From Polyangium sp. y55x31 (GTDB taxonomy: Bacteria > Myxococcota_A > Polyangia > Polyangiales > Polyangiaceae): DNA of 64,000 nt. A program made the position numbers and the translations under genes. Below the pieces are notes generated by a model. It made no database searches. It worked only from the letters and a program-made list of their open reading frames with translations, and was not told the DNA's origin. The stretch covers positions 206,676-270,675 of the forward strand of contig NZ_JARZHG010000013.1 of NCBI RefSeq assembly GCF_029946505.1, in the 5' to 3' direction. This document shows, piece by piece, positions 1 through 8,300 of this stretch (position 1 is its first letter; every line of letters begins with the position of its first letter).

Positions 1-1091
1 GCCACGCCGCAGGCGCAAGGCGCGAGGAGGGTGAGCGCGGTCAGGACGAACGCGACGATCGGCGCGGCCCAGAGCGGCTTGCGCGGCTCCGTGGTCAAAC
101 CTTCACCCCGCACGAGGCGCTCGACGCGCTGGCGCAGCTCGCTCGTCCCCGCCGCCATCGTCGGCACGGGCAGGGCCGTCATCGGGCGATGGACCCAGCG
201 CGCCACCTTCGTCAGGCATTCCGCGAGGTCGAGCGGGCGTGACGTGCGCCGCGCGGCCCAATCGTCGGCGAGGAGCTCCGCGCACGCGGCGAGGCGGTGC
301 GAGGCGAGCCAGTTCAAAGGCTGGAAGAAGAACACCCGGCAAAACACGCTCGTGGCCAATCGATAGAGAGGATCACGCCGCGCCACGTGGCCGAGCTCGT
401 GCGCGAGCACGCTCTCCTGGGCGTCCGGACCGAGCTCTTTCGTCACGCGCTCGGGCAGGCAGATTTCGGGACGACGAATACCGAGAGCCATGGGAACGTT
501 CACTTTCTCGGACGCGCTGAGCAAGGGCGCCCGCATGCAAATGGGCTCGCGTGCCGCGAGCGTGGCGAGCACGTCACCGAGCGGGCCGCCTTCGAGCCTG
601 CGCCGGCCTTCGAGGCGCTTGCGCAGGAAAAGGAAGCTCCGCCCGAGCGATCCAAGCAAAAAGAGCGCGCCGAAGGCCCACGCGGCCACGAGGACCGGAG
701 GCCACGAAAGGAACGACGCGCGCGAGGTCTTCGCCGCCGGCTTCGCTTTCGTTTTGGGCAGGAAGGCCGCGGGTTTCGTGGAGGTGACGACGACGTGCGT
801 CGCGGGGCCCATGTCCGTCGTCACGACGATCTCGGTCGCCCGGGGCATTTCGCGCTCGAGCACGCGCGCGGTGGGCGCGGGCTCCGCGAGCGAAATGGTC
901 CCGCCCACGGGGCGGAGCGACGCCGCCGTCTGCACGGTGGCCGTGACGAGGCCGCCCACGAGGGCGACGCGCCACGCGAGCTCCTGCCAATCGGGGCGAT
1001 TCCGCGACAAACGGTCGAAAAGCCACGCGCCCCCGAGGAGGGCCGTGCTGTGTATCAGGTACGTGACCAACCATCCCACGAGGGTGTTCAT
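1..1091 (-). CDS. M56-family (BlaR1/MecR1-like) membrane metallopeptidase, 3' end cut by window edge
   Basis: About 363 codons are visible with no stop; the C-terminus lies beyond the left edge. The ATG at 1091 overlaps the BlaI stop by four bases (ATGA), so the two are translationally coupled. Two hydrophobic stretches (about residues 5-24 and 130-150) flank a loop, followed by the zinc motif HELGH at about residues 231-235 and a downstream acidic ELLADDW segment, as in M56 peptidases. BlaR1/MecR1 relatives sense a cell-wall or envelope signal and cleave the BlaI-type repressor. No penicillin-binding sensor domain can be seen in the available part, so the signal is unknown and it should not be called a beta-lactam sensor. 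A hydrophobic segment near the edge suggests another membrane helix. Confidence 0.85.
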   Translation of the reverse strand, partial: MNTLVGWLVTYLIHSTALLGGAWLFDRLSRNRPDWQELAWRVALVGGLVTATVQTAASLRPVGGTISLAEPAPTARVLEREMPRATEIVVTTDMGPATHVVVTSTKPAAFLPKTKAKPAAKTSRASFLSWPPVLVAAWAFGALFLLGSLGRSFLFLRKRLEGRRRLEGGPLGDVLATLAAREPICMRAPLLSASEKVNVPMALGIRRPEICLPERVTKELGPDAQESVLAHELGHVARRDPLYRLATSVFCRVFFFQPLNWLASHRLAACAELLADDWAARRTSRPLDLAECLTKVARWVHRPMTALPVPTMAAGTSELRQRVERLVRGEGLTTEPRKPLWAAPIVAFVLTALTLLAPCACGV

Positions 1092-1519
1092 CGCTTCCCT
1101 TCCTTCTTGGCCGCGGCGATCATTCGTTCGAGCTCGGACAGCTCGTCGGCGCGTATCTCGTGGCGCGAGATCAGGTGCGACACGAGCGCCACTGGATCCC
1201 CCCGGAAGAGGCGCTCGGTCAGGTCGGAGACCATGCCTCGCGTGACCTGATCCTCGCTCACCGTGGGCCGATAAATGAATTTCCGGCCCTCGGCGCGGTG
1301 CGCCACGACGCCCTTCTCCTCCATCTTCTTCAGCATGGTGGCGATGGTCGTGGGCGCGAGGCCGCGCTCCGAAAGCAAGGCCTGGTGCACGTCCGTGACC
1401 GTGGCCTCGCCGAGCTCCCAGAGCACTCGCATGATCGCGAGCTGCAAATCACCGAGGTGCGTGAGCCTCTGCCCCCCCTCGGCTTCGTCCTCGAATGCGT
1501 CCTTGTCCTTGTTCGACAC
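1088..1519 (-). CDS. BlaI/MecI/CopY-family transcriptional repressor
   Basis: A 143-residue winged-helix protein. Residues about 20-85 hold the BlaI DNA-binding core (LGDLQLAIMRVLWELGEATV, then a TTIATMLKKMEEKG recognition region), and the C-terminal half is the helical dimerisation and cleavage region. The start is GTG at 1519, with a GAGGAG ribosome site 5-10 bases upstream. BlaI proteins bind dyad operators over their own promoter and are removed by proteolysis by the partner M56 peptidase, whose gene follows with an ATGA overlap. Two adjacent dyads lie just upstream of the start (1535-1562), so autoregulation is very likely. Resistance function is not implied. Confidence 0.93.
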   Translation of the reverse strand: MSNKDKDAFEDEAEGGQRLTHLGDLQLAIMRVLWELGEATVTDVHQALLSERGLAPTTIATMLKKMEEKGVVAHRAEGRKFIYRPTVSEDQVTRGMVSDLTERLFRGDPVALVSHLISRHEIRADELSELERMIAAAKKEGKR

Positions 1520-1534
1520 GTGCTCCTCGCAACT

Positions 1535-1562
1535 ACTACTCGGGTAATACTACCCAGGTAGT
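1535..1562. promoter_or_regulatory. Two abutting BlaI-type operator dyads
   Basis: ACTACTCGGGTAAT (1535-1548) is followed without a gap by ACTACCCAGGTAGT (1549-1562). The second is a perfect 6-bp dyad (ACTACC/GGTAGT) with a 2-bp centre; the first is a degenerate copy. They sit 16 bases upstream of the blaI-like start, where such repressors bind. The shape resembles BlaI/CopY operators; binding is inferred. Confidence 0.65.
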
Positions 1563-1663
1563 TGATGGAGGGCAAGGAAGATCCTCCAAACCTGGAACGT
1601 CGGGATCTTGCTCGCGGATCCGTCCGCTGCGGGCGTCCCGATTCGGCTATCCTGCGGCCGCCC

Positions 1664-2212
1664 ATGGCCCTGACCGCGACCATCTACCACCTGCAGGTGA
1701 ACCTCTCCGACGTCGATCGTGGGGTGTACGAAGAGCTCGATCTCCGCATCGCGCGCCACCCCTCGGAGAGCATGCGTTATTTGCTGACGCGTACGATTGC
1801 GTACTGCCTCAGCTACGAGGAAGGCATTACGTTCAGCAAAGAGGGGCTCTGCTCGACGGACGAGCCGCCGGTGGTCATTCGTGATCCCACGGGGCTGCTC
1901 GTCGCGTGGATCGATATCGGGTCCCCCTCGGCCGAGCGCCTGCACAAGGCCGCCAAGGCCGCGCGACGCGTCGCGCTCTTCACGCACGCGCCGCTCGCGC
2001 TTTTACAGCGCGAAGCGTCGTCGCGCGTCATTCACAAGGTCGAGGCGATCGAGGTGTGGCGGGTCGAACCGAATTTCCTCGATGCGCTCGAAGCCAAGGT
2101 CGATCGGAATACAAAGTTGGACCTCCTACGGGATGACGAGCAGCTTTACGTCACCATCGGCGACACGGCCGTCTCCGGGACGATCACGCGCTCTTCACTC
2201 GTCGAAAAATAA
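1664..2212 (+). CDS. yaeQ: YaeQ family protein
   Basis: 182 residues, matching the usual length of E. coli YaeQ (about 180). The N-terminus MALTATIYHLQVNLSDVDRG closely follows the family pattern, and the landmarks ARHPSESM, DEPPVV, LWI-type WIDIGSPSAER and ALFTH are all present. YaeQ has a PD-(D/E)XK nuclease-like fold; its cellular role is not settled, and the early idea of RfaH suppression was not upheld. I chose ATG 1664 over upstream in-frame starts because the conserved region begins exactly there. It lies divergent from the blaI-like gene and upstream of the propeller/cytochrome gene. Confidence 0.92.
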   Translation: MALTATIYHLQVNLSDVDRGVYEELDLRIARHPSESMRYLLTRTIAYCLSYEEGITFSKEGLCSTDEPPVVIRDPTGLLVAWIDIGSPSAERLHKAAKAARRVALFTHAPLALLQREASSRVIHKVEAIEVWRVEPNFLDALEAKVDRNTKLDLLRDDEQLYVTIGDTAVSGTITRSSLVEK

Positions 2213-2249
2213 CGAAACCGATTTTCGTCTCGCGCGTAGAATCCTGCTT

Positions 2250-2289
2250 GATGTGTCCCGGCCCGGGGGGTCGCCGGCCGGCACACATC
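2250..2289 (+). promoter_or_regulatory. Large leader hairpin before the propeller/cytochrome gene
   Basis: Arms GATGTGT (2250-2256) and ACACATC (2283-2289) pair perfectly. After one C-C mismatch a second helix CCGGCC/GGCCGG (2258-2263 with 2276-2281) forms, leaving a 12-base loop. This gives 13 base pairs ending 20 bases before the ATG, directly before the purine-rich ribosome site. No T-tract follows on the plus strand, so it looks more like a leader or mRNA-processing structure than an intrinsic terminator of the upstream gene. Confidence 0.5.
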
Positions 2290-2309
2290 GAAAAAAGGAA
2301 GGGGAGACG

Positions 2310-5243
2310 ATGCAAAGAGCTTCGATGGGCAGGCCCGTGCGGCGTCATTTCGGTGGCGTTTTCGCAGGCGTATGCGCTTGGGTGGTGGGAAGCGCCATGA
2401 CCGGAGCGGGGTGCGGTGACGATCCGGTGAATCTCCCGGGGACGACGACCGCGTCGTCGAGCTCGGGCAGCGGCGGCGCGGGCGGTGGGACCGGCGGCGG
2501 GAACACCGGCGGCGGCGGAATGGGCGGGCAAGGCGGAATGGGCGGCGGCGGAATGGGCGGGGAGGGCGGCGCCGGGGGCGGCGCACAACTTTGCACGACG
2601 CCAGCGCCTTCCGCGACGCGCGGCGCGGCCGTCGCGATTTCGGCGGACGACTCGATCGTCGTCGCCGTGAACCGCGACGCGGGCAGCGTCACAGTGCTCT
2701 CGGTCGATTACACTGCGGTGGACGGGCTGCCGGCGCTCACGAAAAAGGCCGAGATCGCCGTGGGCGGCGAGCCCTGGCAGGTCGCGATCGACGGCTGCGG
2801 CGACAAGGCCTACGTGGCGCTGCGCAAGGACCAGAAGGTCGTGGAGATCGTCGATCTCAAAGGAACGCCCGTCATGGGCAAGGAGATCGTCGTCGGCTCG
2901 GAGCCCACGGCCATCGCGATCACGCCGAACAACACGGCGCTTTACGTGGCCAACTGGGTCGACGGCACGCTCTCGCACATCGACATCGCCTCGCTCACGG
3001 TGTCGAAGACGATCGATCTGAACGGTCCGCTCGCCGGCACGGGCCTGCTCGGCCCCTCGGTCACCGCCGACAAAGCGCGGCCCGCGCTCGCGCACCCGCG
3101 CTCGCTCGCGATCACGAACGACGGCGACGCCGACGATACCGACGAGAAGATCTACGCGACCGAGTTCTTCGCCCAGCGCACCGCCCCCGAGCAGATCAAC
3201 CCGCAAGGCGTGTCGAACGTCGACACGAACTGGGCCGGCATCGTCTACAGCGTGAATGCCGCGGACGGCGTGGTGTCCACGATCGCCCTGCCTTCGATCG
3301 ACGACACGGGCTTCGTCGATCACAAGGGACAAACCACGGGCTGCTTCCCGAACCAGCTCCAGTCGATCACGATCCAGAAGGATCTCGCGTATGTCACGTC
3401 GATCTGCGCGTCGCCGGCCGGCCCCGTGGGGCCGTACCAGAAGAACGCCTGCACGACGAACGCGCAATGCCAGGGCGTGAACATCCTCAGCACGTGCGAT
3501 ACGGCCACGGGCTCTTGCACGTATAGCTGCTCGAACGACGCCGATTGCGGCGCCGACGCGCCCGCGGGGACGTGCGTGGGCGGCGGGCTCGGCGCCGGCG
3601 CGTGCCGCGCGATCCCGACGAACACGAAGACCGTCGTGCACCCGGTCGTGAACGTGATCGACACGAAGGCCGACATGGCCGTGGCCGCGGCGCCGACGAA
3701 CCTGAACCGGGCGCTGCGCGACGCATACACGGCGGCGAACGTGGCCGACGACGCGAACCGTCGTTATCCGCTGATCGCGAACGACATCGCGTTCGTCGGG
3801 GCGACGGGCGAGGCCTACGTGCCGGCGAACGGCGCGGACGCGGTGTTCCGCGTGAACTTCAACGATACGACCGGCGCCGTCACGAGCGTCGGCGCCTCGG
3901 ACAAGAAGTTCATCGACCTCGCGCCCCAGACGCTCGCCGAGAGCTTGAAGGGCGTAGGCCCGATCGGCATCGCCGTGGCGAACACGCACGCGTTCGCGTT
4001 CGTGGCGAACGACATCAGCCGCAACGTCTCGGCCGTCGCGATCGATCCGGCGAAGCAAGTCGTCGCGGGCGCCGATCTCGGGTCGGCGCGTGTCGTGCAA
4101 ACGGCCGCTCTGCCCGCGGACGCGGCGGGGATGTCGGTGCTGCGGGGCAAGCGGATGTTCAACACGGGGCTCGGGCGCTGGTCGCTCCGAGGCCAGGCGT
4201 GGGTCTCCTGCCAGGCCTGCCACATCGACGGCCTGAGCGACAACGTGACGTGGTACTTCGCGCGCGGCCCGCGGCAATCGACGAGCCTCGACGGGAGTTA
4301 CGCCTCGAAGGATCCCACCGATCAGCGCATCTTCGGCTGGACGGCGTTCCAGGACGAGGCGCACGACTTCGAGAACAGCGCGCGCGGCACGCAGGGCGGC
4401 GTGGGCGCGCTCGTGACGAAGGACAGCGCGCCGCCGGTGAACACGGACCGGGTGAACCTCGCGGACACGGCGAAATACGCGCCCGCGGGCGCCGTGGGCC
4501 TCAACGGTTCGACGGAGGCGATCAACGACACGGACAGCATCCGCAAGGACTGGGACGACTTCGAGGCGTATGCGCAGAGCATTCGTTCGCCGCGCAAGCC
4601 CTCGAACCTCGATCCTGCGAAGGTCGCCGCGGGCATGACGCTGTTCATGGAGGGCGGGAGCTGCCAGGGCTGCCACGGCGGCGCGAAGTGGACGCTCTCG
4701 AAGCGCTTCTACACGCCGTCGGCCGCGACGAACGAGGCGCTGCTCGCGAAGGCGTACGAGGGCGACGCGCTCATCGCCGCCGGGTTCCCCGCGGCCTTGC
4801 TCCCCGCGACCGCAGGCAGCCAGTTCATGCGCTCGCCGAGCCCGAAGAACGCGGGGCTCGATCAGATCCAGTGCGTGCTTCGCCCCGTGGGGACGTTCGC
4901 GATCTCGCCGGCCGCGGTGAACGTGATCGAGGTGCGCGCCGACATGATCGCGAAGGCCCAGGGCGACGAGGCCGTCGGCAAGGGCTTCAACGTGCCTTCG
5001 CTGCTCGGCATGCAGGTCGGCGCGCCGTTCTTCCACGCCGGCAACGCGCGGACGCTCGAGGAGCTGTTCGCGACGACGTTCGCCGCCCACAACAAGGCGC
5101 TCGCCGCGCCGAGTTATCTCACGGGGGCGAACGACATCGAGAACCTCGTTCAATTCGTGCTCTCGATCGACGAGGACACGACGCCGATCGATCTGCCGGC
5201 CATGGCAGGCCCCAAGGGCGGCGATTTCTGCGCCGCGCCTTGA
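2310..5243 (+). CDS. YncE-like beta-propeller lipoprotein with two c-type heme sites
   Basis: 977 residues from ATG 2310, which has a GGAAGGGGAGA ribosome site. The N-terminal signal segment ends in a lipobox-like GAGC, followed by a roughly 40-residue Gly/Ser linker typical of myxobacterial surface lipoproteins. The next several hundred residues carry YVTN/NHL-type blades (for example VGGEPWQVAIDG, ALYVANWVDGT, AFVANDISRN). A Cys-rich insert lies around residues 370-440. The C-terminal third resembles the cytochrome-c-peroxidase/MauG group, with CQACH at about residue 634 and CQGCH at about 785. An extracytoplasmic electron-transfer or redox role is likely; the substrate is unknown. A second protein of the same plan lies at 10642-13446. 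Confidence 0.85.
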   Translation: MQRASMGRPVRRHFGGVFAGVCAWVVGSAMTGAGCGDDPVNLPGTTTASSSSGSGGAGGGTGGGNTGGGGMGGQGGMGGGGMGGEGGAGGGAQLCTTPAPSATRGAAVAISADDSIVVAVNRDAGSVTVLSVDYTAVDGLPALTKKAEIAVGGEPWQVAIDGCGDKAYVALRKDQKVVEIVDLKGTPVMGKEIVVGSEPTAIAITPNNTALYVANWVDGTLSHIDIASLTVSKTIDLNGPLAGTGLLGPSVTADKARPALAHPRSLAITNDGDADDTDEKIYATEFFAQRTAPEQINPQGVSNVDTNWAGIVYSVNAADGVVSTIALPSIDDTGFVDHKGQTTGCFPNQLQSITIQKDLAYVTSICASPAGPVGPYQKNACTTNAQCQGVNILSTCDTATGSCTYSCSNDADCGADAPAGTCVGGGLGAGACRAIPTNTKTVVHPVVNVIDTKADMAVAAAPTNLNRALRDAYTAANVADDANRRYPLIANDIAFVGATGEAYVPANGADAVFRVNFNDTTGAVTSVGASDKKFIDLAPQTLAESLKGVGPIGIAVANTHAFAFVANDISRNVSAVAIDPAKQVVAGADLGSARVVQTAALPADAAGMSVLRGKRMFNTGLGRWSLRGQAWVSCQACHIDGLSDNVTWYFARGPRQSTSLDGSYASKDPTDQRIFGWTAFQDEAHDFENSARGTQGGVGALVTKDSAPPVNTDRVNLADTAKYAPAGAVGLNGSTEAINDTDSIRKDWDDFEAYAQSIRSPRKPSNLDPAKVAAGMTLFMEGGSCQGCHGGAKWTLSKRFYTPSAATNEALLAKAYEGDALIAAGFPAALLPATAGSQFMRSPSPKNAGLDQIQCVLRPVGTFAISPAAVNVIEVRADMIAKAQGDEAVGKGFNVPSLLGMQVGAPFFHAGNARTLEELFATTFAAHNKALAAPSYLTGANDIENLVQFVLSIDEDTTPIDLPAMAGPKGGDFCAAP

Positions 5244-5274
5244 TCCTCGAATCCTTCCCGAAAACCAGGTGACC

Positions 5275-5303
5275 GCCCGCCCCGCGCCATCGTCGGGGCG
5301 GGC
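5275..5303. terminator. Bidirectional terminator between convergent genes
   Basis: A perfect 10-bp stem (GCCCGCCCCG pairing with CGGGGCGGGC) encloses a 9-base loop. It lies 31 bases past the stop of the plus-strand propeller gene and 13 bases past the stop of the minus-strand kinase gene. T-tracts are weak, as is usual in such GC-rich genomes. Its position between two convergent stops supports termination in both directions. Confidence 0.8.
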
Positions 5304-5316
5304 TCTGGCCCTTCGT

Positions 5317-8300
5317 TCATCGATGCGGCGGGCCGCCGCGACGAGGCGTGGTGTCGACGTTGCGCGATCGGCGGAGCGCGTACTCCATGCCGCTCTGGAG
5401 CGTGCCCATCGTGACGAACGATTTCAGATCGACGTCGAGCGCGATGAGCGTCTGGGCGATGCGCGGCGCGATGCCGGTGAGCACCGTCTCGGCGCCGAGC
5501 AGCCGGAGCGCGGCGGCCACGTTCACCAGCATGCCGGCGACCTGCGTGTCGACGTGTTTCATGCCCGTGACGTCGAGGATCACGACCCGGGCCCCGAGGC
5601 GCTGGGCGCCGTCGAGGGCCACGCTGAGCACCTGCTCGGCGCGCTCGGTGTCCATCGTGCCGATGAGCGGCATCACCACGATGTCCTTCGTGATCGGCAA
5701 GAGCGGCGTCGAGAGCTCCGCGAGGCGCTGGCGTTGCCCCGCGATGACCTGCTCGTGCAGCGCCGCGCGCTCCTGCTCGATCTCGCGGCGCTGGCCGAGC
5801 TCCTGTTCGAGCGCCTGGTTCGACTCGAACAAGCTGTCGTTGACCCGGCGCAGCTCCTCCGTCCGATGCGCGACCTCCATTTCGAGCCGCTCGTTCGCGC
5901 GCTTGACCTGCTCGTTCGCGGCGTGCGCGCTCTCGATGAGGCGCGCGATCTCGATGGCGATGGCCGCCTGCGAGGAGAGGAGCGCGAGCAGCTCGACACG
6001 CGCCGCATCGAAGACGCCGGCCGTCATGCGGTTTTCGAGGTAGAGCGCGCCGCTCAGCCGGCCCTGGTGGAGGAGCGGCAAGCAGAGGATCGATTTCGGC
6101 GCGAACTCCTGGATGTAGGGGTCGTCCGAGAACCGCGAGGCTTTGCGGGAGCTGTCGAGGACGACCGGTTCGAGGGTGCGCGTGACGTAGTGGACGACGC
6201 TCTTCGCGCAGTTCTGCACGGCTTCGAGCGACTGTCCGCGCCCCACGTCGAGCGAGGTGCCGGCGGGCTGAAACGTCGCTTCGACGAGGAGCTCACCGTC
6301 CCGCGCGAGGATGAGCGAGCCCTGGTCGGCGCCCGCGTTCTCCAGCACGAGCTTGGCGAGCCTGTCGACGACCTTCGGCAGGTCGATTTCGCTCGCGATC
6401 TCCTGGGCGGCCCGGACGACGAGAGCCGCGTCGCGGAGGCTGCCGATGCTGGTCTGTCCGATGAGGGTGCGGGTCGCGAGCGAGGCGCTCGAACCGGTGG
6501 TCGTCGCTGTCGAGCGCGTGCGCGAGACCTCGCGGAGCGAAGGCCAGATGTGCGTGGCCTCGTTCTCCAGCGCCTCGATCTTCGGCGCCGCGCCCCAGTG
6601 CTTGTAGGCGCGGTAGGCGTTTTTCATGTAGCCGCCGCCCGCGGTGGGCGCGCCGATGCTCAGGTAGAACTTCGCGCAGAGCTCGCCGGTGAGCGCCTCG
6701 AAATGCGGGGCCTTGTTCTCCTGGCAGAGCGTGATCGCTCGTTCGTAGAGCCGGATCGCGCCTTCGAGGTCGCCTTCCGTGCGCGCCGCCTCGGCGTTCA
6801 CCATGGCCTCGAAGTGCGCGAAGCTCTTCGGCGACCACGCGCTGAGCTGCGCGATCTCCGCGCGGCATTTGCGCAGGATCTCGGCCCGTCGCTCGGCCTC
6901 CTCCGGCACATCCGCGCGAGGCAGGCCGAGGAGCACGAGCGCGCGGAGGCAGGGGTGGATCTTCGAGGCGAGGTTTCCGCCGGCAAACCCGAGGCTCTGC
7001 TCGGCGGCCTCGGACCACGTCCAGGCATCCTCGTACTGGCCATGGATCAGGAAGATGAGCGTCTTCAGGATGGCGTGGTGGATCTTCGCGTTGCCGAAAT
7101 GCTCGTCGTCGAGGTGTGAGACGAACTCGTTTTCGTTGAACGTCTCGTCGTCGAGCGACGTCCGGCTCCGCGTCTTGCCCGCGAGGCACGCGACGGTCTG
7201 TCGAACGACCGTCATCGTGGCGACGTTCGACGGCATGCGTGTACGCCGGACGATGGCGAGGTTCTTTTCGGCCTCCTCGACGAGCTCCTCGATGGGATCA
7301 CCGGCGAAGACGTTCCCCATCGTCTCGAGGAAGCACGCGGTGCCAATCATGTAGTATTCGCCGGTCTCCAGGCCCTTCTGCCGCGCGATGGCCCAGTTCT
7401 CGTTGGCGTTCCGCATCGGGTGCTGCATGTGGATGCAGCTCCCCCAGGGGATGTGGAGCCGCGAGAGTTGCATCGCGCTCGGGCATTTCAGGTTGATGTC
7501 CTCCGCGAGCTTGCAGAACTCCATCCCCTCGGTCACGCGGCCGAACATCGCCGCGAGCACGTAGCCGACGCAGGCATACGGGAACGGGCAGAGCTCGGTG
7601 TGGCCATGCACGAGGCCCACGTTCACGGCCCGGAAGTTGATGACGGAAAACGCAATCGGGTTGATGTGGTGGGCGCTGTCCGCGATGGAGTCGAGGATCG
7701 CGAGGACCGATCGGATCACCGGGTCGGACGCTTCCGGCTCGTCGGCGAGGTCGAGGATCCGGCGACCGCGCAGGTTCGCGGGGAGCGCTTCGACCTCCGC
7801 CATCATCACCGCGGGCGAGCCGATCTCCTCCATCGGCAAGGGATGCCCGAGCATTGCGAGCGTCTCGCTGCCGATCCGCACCGCCTCCATGAAACGCCCG
7901 TGCGAGACGTTGTTGTAGATGCGTTGCCGCTGGACCGTCGCCTGCTCGACGTTCGTCTTCGCGCGGCGCAAAAGCTCGAGAAAGAGCTCTTCGGCACCCG
8001 CGGCGTCACCGCTCAGGTACGCATTCTGGCCGCTTTCGAGGTAGAGCGAGAAGCAGAGATCGTAAAACTCGTCCCAGTCGGCCGCGTCGAGCAGGTCGAT
8101 GCCGGCGCGCGTATACATGGCGCCTGCGTGGTATGCCGTCGCGGCTTTGGCCCTTTGCCCGGCGCGCAGGTTGATCTCCGCGAGGTCGCGCCGCTCGGCC
8201 CGATCGGTGATGCCCGCGGCGCCGAGGTTCAAATGGTGGACGAGGTCGAGAAGGTCCTCGTCGCGGGGACGCTCGCCCGACCGCTTGCGGAGCAGGCGCC

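Noticed and set aside
2470..2585. Gly-codon-rich repeat
   Set aside because: Low-complexity linker after a lipobox; the same style recurs in other lipoproteins of the window and is not a repeat element.
2184..5153. A 989-codon open frame on the minus strand opposite the propeller/cytochrome gene
   Set aside because: It is antisense to a gene with a signal peptide, propeller blades and two heme motifs; its translation is Arg/His/Val-rich with no family pattern, a common GC-rich artefact.
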